Origin: Bacillota bacterium
GTDB taxonomy: Bacteria > Bacillota > Clostridia > Lachnospirales > Lachnospiraceae
Assembly: GCA_023435645.1 (NCBI GenBank)
Contig: JAEYRK010000098.1
Span: 1-64,000 of the forward strand
DNA length: 64,000 bases
Direction of reading: 5' to 3'
In this document: positions 7,470 through 16,044 of the stretch, one piece after another
Layout of the letters: each line of letters begins with the position of its first letter
How positions within the stretch are numbered: the first letter of the stretch is position 1
The notes under the pieces: generated by a model
Databases searched by the model: none
Told to the model about the DNA's origin: nothing
What the model saw: only the letters and a program-made list of their open reading frames with translations
Translations under genes and position numbers: made by a program

Positions 7470-9719
7470 ATGGAGAAAAGGAAAGCAAACAATATAAATG
7501 CAACGCTTACAGCACGACTATATAGATGGATACTACTGGGCCTTGGGATATTCCTTACCCTTATGATACCTATGACGGGGGAAGCATCTGCGGCAGGAAG
7601 GAGCAAGGAGTACAGTAAGATAAGATCATTGGCGATCAAAACGTCTACAGCGGATACCAATCAAGGGGGAGAGCTGCATGCCTTCTATCCCTCCAACGCT
7701 GTCTTTAATGAGCAAATGAAAAAATACATAGACAATGTGGATTCCTTAAGCTTTGCCTGGAGCAGGATCGATGGGGGAGACCCAGGAGCCCTGAATACGG
7801 TGAAAGGTAAGAATGGCAACTGGGGCTTCTATTATCCAGCAGACTTCCAGCAGCCTGTGGAATATGCAAAAAGCAGGAATAAGTCAATACAGCTGAATAT
7901 CTATATGGATGGTAGTGATTGCATCCTATTGTTACCCTATCAGGAACAGCGGGCTGTTATGATACAGGCGATTATCAGCCATCTTCAGACAGAGATTATT
8001 CCCGGTAAGGGTATCTTCTACGATGGAGTGGTCATTGACTTTGAGGGGCTCCGTGATACGGATAGCCAGGGGACGTCGTTATTATATGAGGGAAAACCGA
8101 TCAGTGCTCATTATACACAGTTCTTAACAGAGCTGCGGGTACAGCTGGACTCCCTTTCAAAGAAGCTTTTCACTGCGGTTAATCCCGGGTTATATTATGA
8201 CGGCTTTGATTATAAAAGTATCCTGGCGCTCTCGGACCGAATGATCCTGATGGCCCATGATTATGAGCCGACAGGGAAGCTGGAAAAGCATCAGGTAAAA
8301 CAGTATACGGGTTATCAGGCATTGGATCCGATACACAGTATGGCACCGATCCGGATGGTAAGACAGGCCCTGAATGAAATGTCAGCTGCTGCTACTGAGC
8401 CGTCGGATCTGTCAAGAATCTGGCTGCAGATTACCTTTGATAGTGCCCAATGGCGGTATGATGTAAAGAATGCTGCCGGATGGGAGAGCCTGGAGGAGAC
8501 AGCCTTAAGCAGGGAAGAGAGACTTACTCCACTGTACCAAGCCATCAAGGATAGAGTGGATAACAAGGACGGTTTAGGGCAGAAGCTTACCTACGGCTTC
8601 AATCAGGAGCTGCAAACCCCGTATTTACAGTACTTCCATGCGAAGGATTTATCCTGGAATATTATTTTGTATGAGGATAGTAACAGCATTGCTGCTAAAA
8701 TCGATCTTGCCGGCAGCTACGGGCTGGGAGGCATCTCTCTCTGGAGTCTGGCAAACCTGCCGGATTATACCGATTCCAATGGACGAAACTATCATCTGGA
8801 TGGTTGGACAACGATTCTTGATCGGATGAAACACTTTGGAGTGGGGACAGAGGAAGATAAAACGGAGATTCGTTTCACAGATCCTGCAATCGAGAAATCA
8901 GTAAGAGAAAAGCTGGGTAAGCCTACAGGTAAGCTTACTGCCTTTGATATGCAGGGGATCTATCGGCTGAAGCTGCAAAAGGGTGTGAAAAGCCTTTCAG
9001 ATTTAAAGCATCTGACCGGACTGGAATATCTGGATGCCGGACAGCTGGGATTAAAGGACATCACTGCGATCGGCAAACTGACGGAGCTAAGGGTGCTTTA
9101 TCTACAGCGCAATCAGATCTCAGAGCTCAGCCCCTTGAAAAAGCTAACCAAGCTGGAGGTCCTGTCCCTGAATGGTAACCTGATTTCCTCCCTGACGCCC
9201 TTGTCCTCCTTAGGTAAGCTGAAGGAGCTGTATTTACGGGAAAATCAGATTAAAAACATAACAGCATTATCTAAGCTAAAGCAATTGGAACTCCTGGAGC
9301 TGGGGCAAAATCAAATCAATAAGGCAGATGCAATATCAAAGCTAAAGAACCTGAAGCAGCTGTCACTGGATAACAATAAAATATCAGAGCTTAAGGCTCT
9401 GAGCGGTTTAACCAACCTGCAGGCCTTATATCTGCAGCGCAATACCATCAGCAATATAAAGCCGCTGTCAGGCTTAAGCAGGTTAAAAATTGTCTCCCTG
9501 AATGGTAACAGGATAGCGGATCTAAAGCCTCTGGCTGGACTGACTTCATTGGAGAAGCTATATTTAAAGGAGAATCGTATAAAAAGCGTTACTCCCTTAG
9601 CAGAGCTGACAAAGCTTACGGAGCTGTACCTGGGTAAGAATTTGATCACGGATTACAGCCCCTTGAAGAAATTAGCTCAAAGGACAGGCTTCCTCTGTGA
9701 CTTCAAATTGTCAGAATAG
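7470..9719 (+). CDS. Secreted GH18-like TIM-barrel protein with internalin-type LRR domain
   Basis: 749-residue exported protein. Residues ~18-43 form a signal peptide (WILLGLGIFLTLMIPM, cleavage likely after ASA). Residues ~65-460 resemble a GH18 glycosidase-like barrel: YDGVVIDFEGL places an acidic pair at D190 and E192, the position of the GH18 catalytic glutamate, and later blocks (RMILMAHDYEP, GLGGISLWSLANLPDY) fit the same fold, as in YaaH/chitinase-like proteins. From ~500 to 740 there are about ten 22-residue leucine-rich repeats of the SDS22/internalin kind (LTxLxxLYLxxNxISxLxPL). No LPxTG or other anchor is seen, so it is probably released or held by non-covalent contacts. It probably acts on cell-wall or host/plant glycan. 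It is followed at 20 bp by the next gene. Confidence 0.83.
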   Translation: MEKRKANNINATLTARLYRWILLGLGIFLTLMIPMTGEASAAGRSKEYSKIRSLAIKTSTADTNQGGELHAFYPSNAVFNEQMKKYIDNVDSLSFAWSRIDGGDPGALNTVKGKNGNWGFYYPADFQQPVEYAKSRNKSIQLNIYMDGSDCILLLPYQEQRAVMIQAIISHLQTEIIPGKGIFYDGVVIDFEGLRDTDSQGTSLLYEGKPISAHYTQFLTELRVQLDSLSKKLFTAVNPGLYYDGFDYKSILALSDRMILMAHDYEPTGKLEKHQVKQYTGYQALDPIHSMAPIRMVRQALNEMSAAATEPSDLSRIWLQITFDSAQWRYDVKNAAGWESLEETALSREERLTPLYQAIKDRVDNKDGLGQKLTYGFNQELQTPYLQYFHAKDLSWNIILYEDSNSIAAKIDLAGSYGLGGISLWSLANLPDYTDSNGRNYHLDGWTTILDRMKHFGVGTEEDKTEIRFTDPAIEKSVREKLGKPTGKLTAFDMQGIYRLKLQKGVKSLSDLKHLTGLEYLDAGQLGLKDITAIGKLTELRVLYLQRNQISELSPLKKLTKLEVLSLNGNLISSLTPLSSLGKLKELYLRENQIKNITALSKLKQLELLELGQNQINKADAISKLKNLKQLSLDNNKISELKALSGLTNLQALYLQRNTISNIKPLSGLSRLKIVSLNGNRIADLKPLAGLTSLEKLYLKENRIKSVTPLAELTKLTELYLGKNLITDYSPLKKLAQRTGFLCDFKLSE

Positions 9720-9739
9720 AACTAAGTTAGGAGAGTCTA

Positions 9740-10081
9740 ATGAATATACAGATCTTTGGGAAGGCAAATTGCTTTGATACGAAAAAGGCAGAACGCTATT
9801 TTAAGGAACGGGGGATCAAGTACCAATTCATCAACCTGAAGGAAAAGGGAATGAGTAAAGGGGAGTTCTCCTCTGTGAAGCAGGCAGTCGGCGGGGTGGA
9901 AGCGCTGGTGGATGAAAAAAGCAGGGAGAAGGAACTATTGCTGCTGCTCAACTATCTGTCCACAACGGATAAGGAAGAAAAAATCTTTGAGAATCAGCAA
10001 ATTCTGAAAACCCCAATCGTAAGGAATGGGAAGCAGGCTACGGTAGGGTTTCAGCCGGAGCTGTGGAAGAACATGACATGA
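9740..10081 (+). CDS. ArsC/Spx-type thioredoxin-fold protein
   Basis: 113 residues with the N-terminal beta-alpha-beta pattern MNIQIFGKANCFDTKKAERYF and the C-terminal cis-Pro segment LKTPIVRNGKQATVGF characteristic of the ArsC/Spx family. Only one cysteine, C11, sits at the active-site position; there is no CXXC, so a redox-switch function of the Spx type is not supported, and arsenate reduction would need other thiols. The role is unknown; glutathione- or thioredoxin-linked reduction is possible. It lies 20 bp after the GH18-LRR gene and 31 bp before the GTPase-NYN gene, so all three may form one transcript. Confidence 0.8.
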   Translation: MNIQIFGKANCFDTKKAERYFKERGIKYQFINLKEKGMSKGEFSSVKQAVGGVEALVDEKSREKELLLLLNYLSTTDKEEKIFENQQILKTPIVRNGKQATVGFQPELWKNMT

Positions 10082-10112
10082 AATAGATCAAAGGATTGAT
10101 ACGGAGAGTAAC

Positions 10113-12878
10113 ATGAGAAAATTGGTAATCGGTATATTAGCCCATGTGGATGCGGGAAAAACAACACTGGCGGAAAGCATGCTATATCTGACCGGCAGTA
10201 TCAGAAAATTGGGCAGGGTAGACCATAGGGATACATTCCTGGATACCTATGAACAGGAACGAGCCAGAGGTATTACCATATTTTCGAAGCAGGCTGTTTT
10301 TGCATACAAGAATATGGAAGTGACTTTACTGGATACTCCGGGGCATGTGGATTTCTCCGCGGAAATGGAGCGTACCCTCCAGGTACTGGATTATGCGATT
10401 CTGGTAATTAGCGGAAGCGATGGAGTACAGGGGCATACGGAGACATTGTGGGGACTTCTTGCCCGTTATAATATTCCAACCTTTCTATTTATCAATAAGA
10501 TGGATATGAGAGGAACGGACCGCAGCACCTTATTGAGGGAATTAAAAAATCGTTTGAATGAGAGCTGCATTGACTTTAATCAAGAGCAGAGGAATCATGA
10601 TTTTTTAGAAAGCCTTGCAATCTGTGATGAAGCATTATTGGAACAGTACCTAGACAGCGGAGTGATCGATCAGGAAGCAATCAAAGCCCTGATTGTCGAA
10701 AGAAAAGTATTTCCCTGCTTCTTTGGCTCCGCCCTGAAGGTAATGGGAGTGGAGGAGCTTCTGGAGGGAATTAATCAATATACAAGTCAGCCTCAATATC
10801 CGGAGCAGTTTGGTGCTAAGGTTTATAAGATTGGCAGGGACGAGCAGGGAAATCGTCTGACTTATATGAAGATAACTGGTGGTAGCCTTCGAGTTAAGAG
10901 GCAGCTGACGAACCGAAGGGAGCAGGAGTGTACTGACCCGGAAGGGACGGGGGACTTTAAGAGCCTGGTGAACAGAGGGAGACATAACAGCCGGCAGGAG
11001 ACAGAGTTCTGGGAGGAGAAGGCCGATCAGATACGAATCTACTCCGGTGTAAGGTATGATGCTGTGGAGGAGGCAGTGGCAGGAACGGTATGTGCCGTGG
11101 CAGGACTGACAAAAACCTATGCGGGGGAAGGACTGGGGATAGAAGCGGTGTCCGATATGCCGGTTTTAGAACCGGTACTCACCTATCAAATTCTGTTACC
11201 CCAGGGGTGTGATGCCCATGTTATGCTATCAAAATTAAGACTTTTGGAGGAAGAGGACCCGCAGCTTCACATTCTTTGGTCAGAGCAATGGAAGGAGATC
11301 CATGTTCAGCTCATGGGAGAGGTACAGATTGAGGTCCTCAAAAGCCTCATCCTGGAACGCTTTCATGTAAATGTTGAATTTGGTGCCGGAACTATCGTAT
11401 ATAAAGAAACAATCCTGGAGCCGGTGGAGGGGATTGGACATTTTGAACCCTTACGGCATTATGCAGAGGTTCATCTGCTACTGGAGCCCCTAGAGCCCGG
11501 AAGTGGTCTGGAGTTTACCAGCAGCTGCAGTGAGGATGAACTGGACCGCAGCTGGCAGCAGGCGGTGCTAACCCACCTGGAGGAAAAAGAGCATGTGGGA
11601 GTTTTGACCGGCTCTCCGATCACGGATATGAGGATTACCCTGATTGCCGGGAGGGCACATCTAAAGCATACGGAGGGTGGAGATTTCAGGCAGGCAACCT
11701 ACCGGGCAGTAAGGCAGGGACTTAAGAGTGCCGGGAGTATCCTGCTGGAACCCTATTATCAATTCAGGCTGGAGCTTCCCCTATATGCTTTGGGCCGGGC
11801 TATGACTGATTTGGGATGGATGAGTGGTAGCTTTCAGCCCCCTGAGTCAGATGGTGAGATAGCGGTATTGTCAGGAAGAGCTCCGGTAGCAACGCTGCGC
11901 GGATATCATAGAGAGCTGGCTGACTATACCAGCGGCAGAGGAAGATTGAACTGTTGGATGATAGGGTATCTGCCCTGCCATAATCAGGAGGATGTCATCC
12001 GAGTGATTGGCTATGATAGTGAGCGGGATATGGAGAATCCTACTGACTCAGTATTCTGCTCCCACGGAGCGGGGTTTGTGGTTCCCTGGGATAAGGTCCG
12101 GGATTATATGCATGTGGACAGCGGCTTTCGAAGACCGGAAGTAAAAGAGCCCGAAAAAGAGCAGGGAGAGCCTAAGAAAGAACCGGTTACCGCAAAGCCC
12201 GGTAGCCCCCGAGTGGATTCCTTGCAGGCGGATAAGGAGCTGGAGGAGATATTTGTCCGAACCTTTGGACCCATCAGACAAAAAACAGGCTATAGAGGAA
12301 GCAGCTTGGGATATGAGAAGAAAACATCAGCTGAAAGGACAGAATTCAAAGCGGTGAAAGCTTCAGAGCCGAAGGATCAGGGGAAGGAATATCTGCTGGT
12401 AGACGGGTATAATATCATATATTCCTGGGAGGAGTTAAGTGAACTGGGTAAGGAGAATATGGATGCAGCCAGACTTAAGCTGATGGACCTTCTATGTAAT
12501 TACCAGGGCTTTAAACAATGTATATTGATTTTGGTATTCGATGCGTATAAGGTAAAGGGCGGTGCCGGTGCGCATGAGAATTATCATAATATCCATGTGG
12601 TATATACCAAGGAAGCAGAAACAGCGGACGAGTACATTGAGAAGGTAACCCAGGACATTGCGAAGAAGCATCGGGTAACCGTGGCTACCTCGGATGCATT
12701 GGAGCAGATGATCATTCTGGGTCAGGGAGCAATCAGGCTCTCGGCCGGCGACCTGAAGGAGGAGATATACCGGATCAAGGCTCAGATCAGACAGGATTAT
12801 CTGGAGCGACAGCCCTCGGGACGGGCCTATCTGGGAGAGCAATTCGGGGAGGAGTTGTCCGACTTTCTCAATGAGTAG
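10113..12878 (+). CDS. EF-G/TetM-like translation GTPase fused to a C-terminal NYN (Rae1/YacP-like) domain
   Basis: 921 residues. The N-terminal ~650 residues follow ribosomal-protection GTPases: P-loop AHVDAGKTT (10-18), switch I RGITI (52-56), DTPGH (74-78), NKMD (128-131), then EF-G-like domains II-V. A basic/acidic insert in domain II (~260-310) is unlike TetM. After a charged linker (~665-755) comes a NYN/PIN-like nuclease domain of the YacP kind: LLVDGYNII (D764), LVFDAYKVKG, EAETADEYIE and VATSDALEQ supply the conserved acidic residues. Bacillus Rae1 (YacP) cuts mRNA in the ribosomal A site, so the fusion suggests a ribosome-targeted quality-control enzyme. It is often labelled tetracycline resistance, which I do not support. 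A terminator follows directly. Confidence 0.85.
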   Translation: MRKLVIGILAHVDAGKTTLAESMLYLTGSIRKLGRVDHRDTFLDTYEQERARGITIFSKQAVFAYKNMEVTLLDTPGHVDFSAEMERTLQVLDYAILVISGSDGVQGHTETLWGLLARYNIPTFLFINKMDMRGTDRSTLLRELKNRLNESCIDFNQEQRNHDFLESLAICDEALLEQYLDSGVIDQEAIKALIVERKVFPCFFGSALKVMGVEELLEGINQYTSQPQYPEQFGAKVYKIGRDEQGNRLTYMKITGGSLRVKRQLTNRREQECTDPEGTGDFKSLVNRGRHNSRQETEFWEEKADQIRIYSGVRYDAVEEAVAGTVCAVAGLTKTYAGEGLGIEAVSDMPVLEPVLTYQILLPQGCDAHVMLSKLRLLEEEDPQLHILWSEQWKEIHVQLMGEVQIEVLKSLILERFHVNVEFGAGTIVYKETILEPVEGIGHFEPLRHYAEVHLLLEPLEPGSGLEFTSSCSEDELDRSWQQAVLTHLEEKEHVGVLTGSPITDMRITLIAGRAHLKHTEGGDFRQATYRAVRQGLKSAGSILLEPYYQFRLELPLYALGRAMTDLGWMSGSFQPPESDGEIAVLSGRAPVATLRGYHRELADYTSGRGRLNCWMIGYLPCHNQEDVIRVIGYDSERDMENPTDSVFCSHGAGFVVPWDKVRDYMHVDSGFRRPEVKEPEKEQGEPKKEPVTAKPGSPRVDSLQADKELEEIFVRTFGPIRQKTGYRGSSLGYEKKTSAERTEFKAVKASEPKDQGKEYLLVDGYNIIYSWEELSELGKENMDAARLKLMDLLCNYQGFKQCILILVFDAYKVKGGAGAHENYHNIHVVYTKEAETADEYIEKVTQDIAKKHRVTVATSDALEQMIILGQGAIRLSAGDLKEEIYRIKAQIRQDYLERQPSGRAYLGEQFGEELSDFLNE

Positions 12879-12897
12879 AATAAAGCAAGGAATATAT

Positions 12898-12928
12898 AAG
12901 CCTTTCCTTTTTGGAGGGCTTATTTTTT
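12898..12928 (+). terminator. Rho-independent terminator after GTPase-NYN gene
   Basis: AAGCCTTTCC (12898-12907) can pair with GGAGGGCTT (12913-12921), with one bulge or G-U pair, followed by ATTTTTTATT. It closes the 7470-12878 unit. Confidence 0.75.
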
Positions 12929-13319
12929 ATTATGAAGCATAGCGGTCTTACATTTTACTGGAGAATATATCAGAGGATAATAATTGGAATTTACGTAACT
13001 TCGTATATTCTGGCGATTTTATCATATACTGTTTTCGTCCGATCAATTTTTTTATTATATGTCGGAGGTTCTTAGAGTGACAGGATACAATGAGTTATTC
13101 AATATTACTAATTACGGGGGAAAAATATAGTAATTCATATTTACAAAATGGCAATTTAATCGTTTAAGAAATCGAAGAAATTATACATCTTATACAAAGA
13201 AATGATAAAATAGCAATAAATGGGCAGAAAACAGCAATATTTGAGAAGCTTGTTTTGGAAGAAATTGATATAATCAGTTTGTTATTTTTTGTATAACAAA
13301 ATTTAGAGGAGGGTATAAC
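12929..13319 (+). other. AT-rich promoter region of the sugar ABC transporter
   Basis: About 390 bp without a gene. A TATAAT lies at 13269-13274 without a convincing -35. Directly after it is a perfect 8-bp inverted repeat, TTTGTTAT (13278-13285) / ATAACAAA (13293-13300), loop of 7 nt, just upstream of the ribosome binding site AGAGGAGGG. The repeat could be a repressor operator or an mRNA 5' hairpin. Nothing else stands out. Confidence 0.5.
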
Positions 13320-14765
13320 ATGAAACGTATTATTGCTTTAGTTCTTGCTTGCGTATTCTTAATGTCATTGGCATTAACCGGATGCGGCAAGAAGGACGAC
13401 ACCAAGAAGGATGACACTTCTAACAAGACACCTGTTGCTACTGATGACAAGAAGGGTGATGACACCAAACCGGTTGATACGGCTCCTGTAGCAGAAGTAA
13501 AGGATGAAGAGGGTGTTAAGGTTCTTAACGTTTACAGCTTTACAGACGAAGTTCCTAAAATGATCCAGAAGTATAAAGAAACTCATCCTGATTTCCCTTA
13601 CGAAATCAAAGAGACAATCATCTCCACTACAGAAGGCGCTTACTTCCCCGCTCTTGACCAGGCTCTGGCTGGCGGCGGTGCAGATGCTCCTGACATCTAC
13701 TGTGCAGAGTCCGCTTTCGTACTCAGATATACACAGGGTGATGCTTATCAATTTGCTGCTTCCTATAAGGATCTCGGCATTGATGTAGATGCTAAATTAA
13801 AAGAAGCTGCTATTGCTCAGTACACGGTTGATATCGGAACCAATCCTGATGGCAATCTGGTTGGTCTTGGCTACCAGGCAACCGGCGGTGCATTCATTTA
13901 TCGTCGTTCCTTAGCGAAGGATACTTGGGGCACAGATGATCCTGCAGTAGTAAAAGATAAAATTGGTCCCGGTTGGGATAAGTTCTTCGCAGCTGCAGCT
14001 GATTTAAAGGCTAAGGGCTATGGTATTATATCCGGTGACGGAGATATGTGGCATGCTGTTGAAGGCGCTTCCGAAAAGGGCTGGGTTGTTGATGGTAAGC
14101 TGTACCTCGATCCTTCCCGTGAAGCTTTCCTTGATTATTCTAAGAAGCTGAAGGACAATGGATTTTATAATGATACTACTGACTGGACCGATGCATGGTA
14201 TGCTGATATGAAGGATGCCGGCGCTCAGAAGATCTTTGGTTTCTTCGGTCCTGCATGGCTTATCAACTATGTTATGGCTGGTAACTCCGGCGGCGAGAAG
14301 CCCGGAGAAGGCACATATGGTGATTGGGCAGTATGTGAGCCTCCGGTTGGTTTCTTCTGGGGCGGCACATGGGTTCTCGGTAACAAGAACACCAAGCTTA
14401 AGGCTACTGTAGGCGATATCATTGAGTGGATCACTCTTGATACCTCCGAGACAGGTCTTCAGTACCTCTGGGCTAACGGCACTATGAATGGCCCTGGCGG
14501 CACAAAGGATACAGTTGCTTCCGGTACAGTAATGGAGAAGTCCGATGGTACTCTTCCTTTCTTAGGCGGACAGAATATGTTTGATGTATTCGTTCCTGCA
14601 GGAGAGTTTGCAACTGGTAGAAATAAGACCCAGTTCGACGAAACCATCAACTCCTACTGGCGTGATCAGGTACGTGAGTACGCTGCTGGTAACAAGACCC
14701 GTGAAGAGGCGATTGCTCAGTTTAAACAGAACGTAGCAGATAACCTTGATGTTATCGTAGAATAA
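13320..14765 (+). CDS. Carbohydrate ABC transporter substrate-binding lipoprotein
   Basis: 481-residue extracellular solute-binding protein of family 1 (maltose/oligosaccharide type). The signal peptide ends in the lipobox LTGC, lipidated at Cys22 and followed by a Lys/Asp/Thr-rich flexible linker (~23-60). The mature part starts with VKVLNVYSFTDEVPKMIQKY and contains typical hinge-and-ligand segments, including WGGTWVLGNKNTKLKA near residue 345. Codon use differs from neighbouring genes (many C-ending codons, e.g. GGC and TCC), as expected of a highly expressed protein. It should deliver a sugar to the two permeases that follow after a stable hairpin and a separate promoter. No ATPase is encoded in the cluster, so a shared MsmK-type ATPase elsewhere is likely. 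Confidence 0.92.
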   Translation: MKRIIALVLACVFLMSLALTGCGKKDDTKKDDTSNKTPVATDDKKGDDTKPVDTAPVAEVKDEEGVKVLNVYSFTDEVPKMIQKYKETHPDFPYEIKETIISTTEGAYFPALDQALAGGGADAPDIYCAESAFVLRYTQGDAYQFAASYKDLGIDVDAKLKEAAIAQYTVDIGTNPDGNLVGLGYQATGGAFIYRRSLAKDTWGTDDPAVVKDKIGPGWDKFFAAAADLKAKGYGIISGDGDMWHAVEGASEKGWVVDGKLYLDPSREAFLDYSKKLKDNGFYNDTTDWTDAWYADMKDAGAQKIFGFFGPAWLINYVMAGNSGGEKPGEGTYGDWAVCEPPVGFFWGGTWVLGNKNTKLKATVGDIIEWITLDTSETGLQYLWANGTMNGPGGTKDTVASGTVMEKSDGTLPFLGGQNMFDVFVPAGEFATGRNKTQFDETINSYWRDQVREYAAGNKTREEAIAQFKQNVADNLDVIVE

Positions 14766-14775
14766 TTTTATCTAA

Positions 14776-14816
14776 CAATGGGGCGGGCGAATGCCTTTTC
14801 GTCCGCCCCATATTTA
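14776..14816 (+). terminator. GC-rich hairpin between binding protein and permease genes
   Basis: ATGGGGCGG-type arm (14778-14787) pairs with the CCGCCCCAT arm (14803-14811), extended inward by GCGAA/TTCGT. It is followed by only a short T-rich stretch (ATATTTATAAA). It may terminate most transcripts or protect the 3' end of the lipoprotein mRNA so that binding protein is made in excess over the permeases. Confidence 0.75.
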
Positions 14817-14967
14817 TAAAAGGGAAGGCTAAGTGAATATCACCGGAAAATCCTAGGGGATAGCTTTCCTAAATAAGTATCAAGTATACTACAAATTAAG
14901 ATACAGCTGATTAATGACAAAGAGAAACTCGTGCTTCTTTCGGATCGTGGATTAAGGTATTCATGAT

Positions 14968-15009
14968 GAACACTATGACTGCATTGAACACTATGACTGC
15001 ATTGAACAC
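14968..15009 (+). repeat. 18-bp tandem repeat, 2.3 copies
   Basis: GAACACTATGACTGCATT occurs exactly at 14968-14985 and 14986-15003, with a partial third copy GAACAC at 15004-15009. The end of the second copy together with the partial third forms TTGAAC, used as the -35 element of the permease promoter. Confidence 0.9.
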
Positions 15010-15031
15010 GCTGCTTTCATTATAATATAAT
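15002..15031 (+). promoter_or_regulatory. Promoter of the sugar permease genes
   Basis: TTGAAC (15002-15007), 18-bp spacer, TATAAT (15026-15031). The predicted start near 15038 leaves a short leader with AACGGAGGTG ahead of the first permease. It implies that the permeases can be transcribed independently of the binding-protein gene. Confidence 0.55.
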
Positions 15032-15063
15032 AAAAGCTTAACATAAAACGGAGGTGAAAGCTT

Positions 15064-16044
15064 ATGCGACATAAGAGTGTCAGCTACGCAAAATATGGTT
15101 ATATATTTTGCATACCTTTTATACTTGCGTTCCTAGTTTTTTCTCTATATCCCTTGATTTATACAGCCGTTATAGGCTTTACCGACTTAAAAGGCTTGGG
15201 CGTTACGGAATTTAAGTTCTTAAAGGAGCCCTTTTTGAATTTTCAAACCGTCTTAAAAAATCCATCCTTTCAAAAGTCATTAAGTAATACGGTGATTCTT
15301 TGGGTGTGTAACTTTATCCCGCAGATTTTACTTGCACTCCTGCTTACTGCCTGGTTCACCAATAAAAGACGTAAGATAAAGGGTCAAGGCTTATTCAAAG
15401 TACTTTTCTACATGCCGAATATTATAACAATGGCAACAATTGCTATTCTGTTCAATACTTTGTTCGGATATCCTGAGGGACCTGTCAATGATGTGTTTAT
15501 GAAGCTGGGATTCACTGATGGTCCTATTAACTTTCTTCAACAGAAGTGGACCACGCGAGGTATCGTATCCTTTATACAGTTCTGGATGTGGTATGGCAAT
15601 ACGATGATTGTATTGATTGCAGGCGTTTTAGGTATCAATCCTGAACTATATGAAGCAGCAGAAATTGATGGATCATCGGGTAGACAGGCGTTTTTCTATG
15701 TTACCCTGCCGAACTTAAGAACAATTCTGCTCTTTACACTGGTAACCAGTATGGTCGGTGGTTTGCAGATGTTTGATATTCCCAGATTATTAAGAGATGG
15801 TGGTCCTGACACTGCAACACTAACTGCCACCATGTTTATTCGTAACCAAGCCTTCAGTGGAAGCTATCTGTATAACAGGGCTGCTGCTGCCAGTATGATT
15901 ATGTTCATCATAATCGCAATTTTATCCGGTCTGCTCTTCTATATCATGCGCGATAAATACGCAATACAACAGAGAAAGATCGAGCGTAAGTACGCTAAGG
16001 AATATAAGAAAGCACATAAAGCGTCAGGAGGTGCTGCCTTATGA
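15064..16044 (+). CDS. Carbohydrate ABC transporter permease (MalF/UgpA type)
   Basis: 326-residue inner-membrane permease with about six helices, starting with the YIFCIPFILAFLVFSLYPLIYT segment. The EAA loop that contacts the ATPase is visible as YEAAEIDGSSGRQAFFYVTLPNL (about residues 196-218). By family it is the first of two permease subunits importing a sugar or sugar derivative delivered by the lipoprotein at 13320. It is preceded by its own promoter and the ribosome binding site GGAGGTG, and its stop overlaps the next start by 4 bp (ATGA), indicating coupled translation. Confidence 0.93.
   Translation: MRHKSVSYAKYGYIFCIPFILAFLVFSLYPLIYTAVIGFTDLKGLGVTEFKFLKEPFLNFQTVLKNPSFQKSLSNTVILWVCNFIPQILLALLLTAWFTNKRRKIKGQGLFKVLFYMPNIITMATIAILFNTLFGYPEGPVNDVFMKLGFTDGPINFLQQKWTTRGIVSFIQFWMWYGNTMIVLIAGVLGINPELYEAAEIDGSSGRQAFFYVTLPNLRTILLFTLVTSMVGGLQMFDIPRLLRDGGPDTATLTATMFIRNQAFSGSYLYNRAAAASMIMFIIIAILSGLLFYIMRDKYAIQQRKIERKYAKEYKKAHKASGGAAL

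Noticed and set aside
10113..12878. Tetracycline-resistance gene (tetM/tetW type)
   Set aside because: The GTPase part is only distantly like TetM, has an insertion in domain II and a fused NYN domain, and there is no mobile-element context. A housekeeping ribosome-associated role is more likely.
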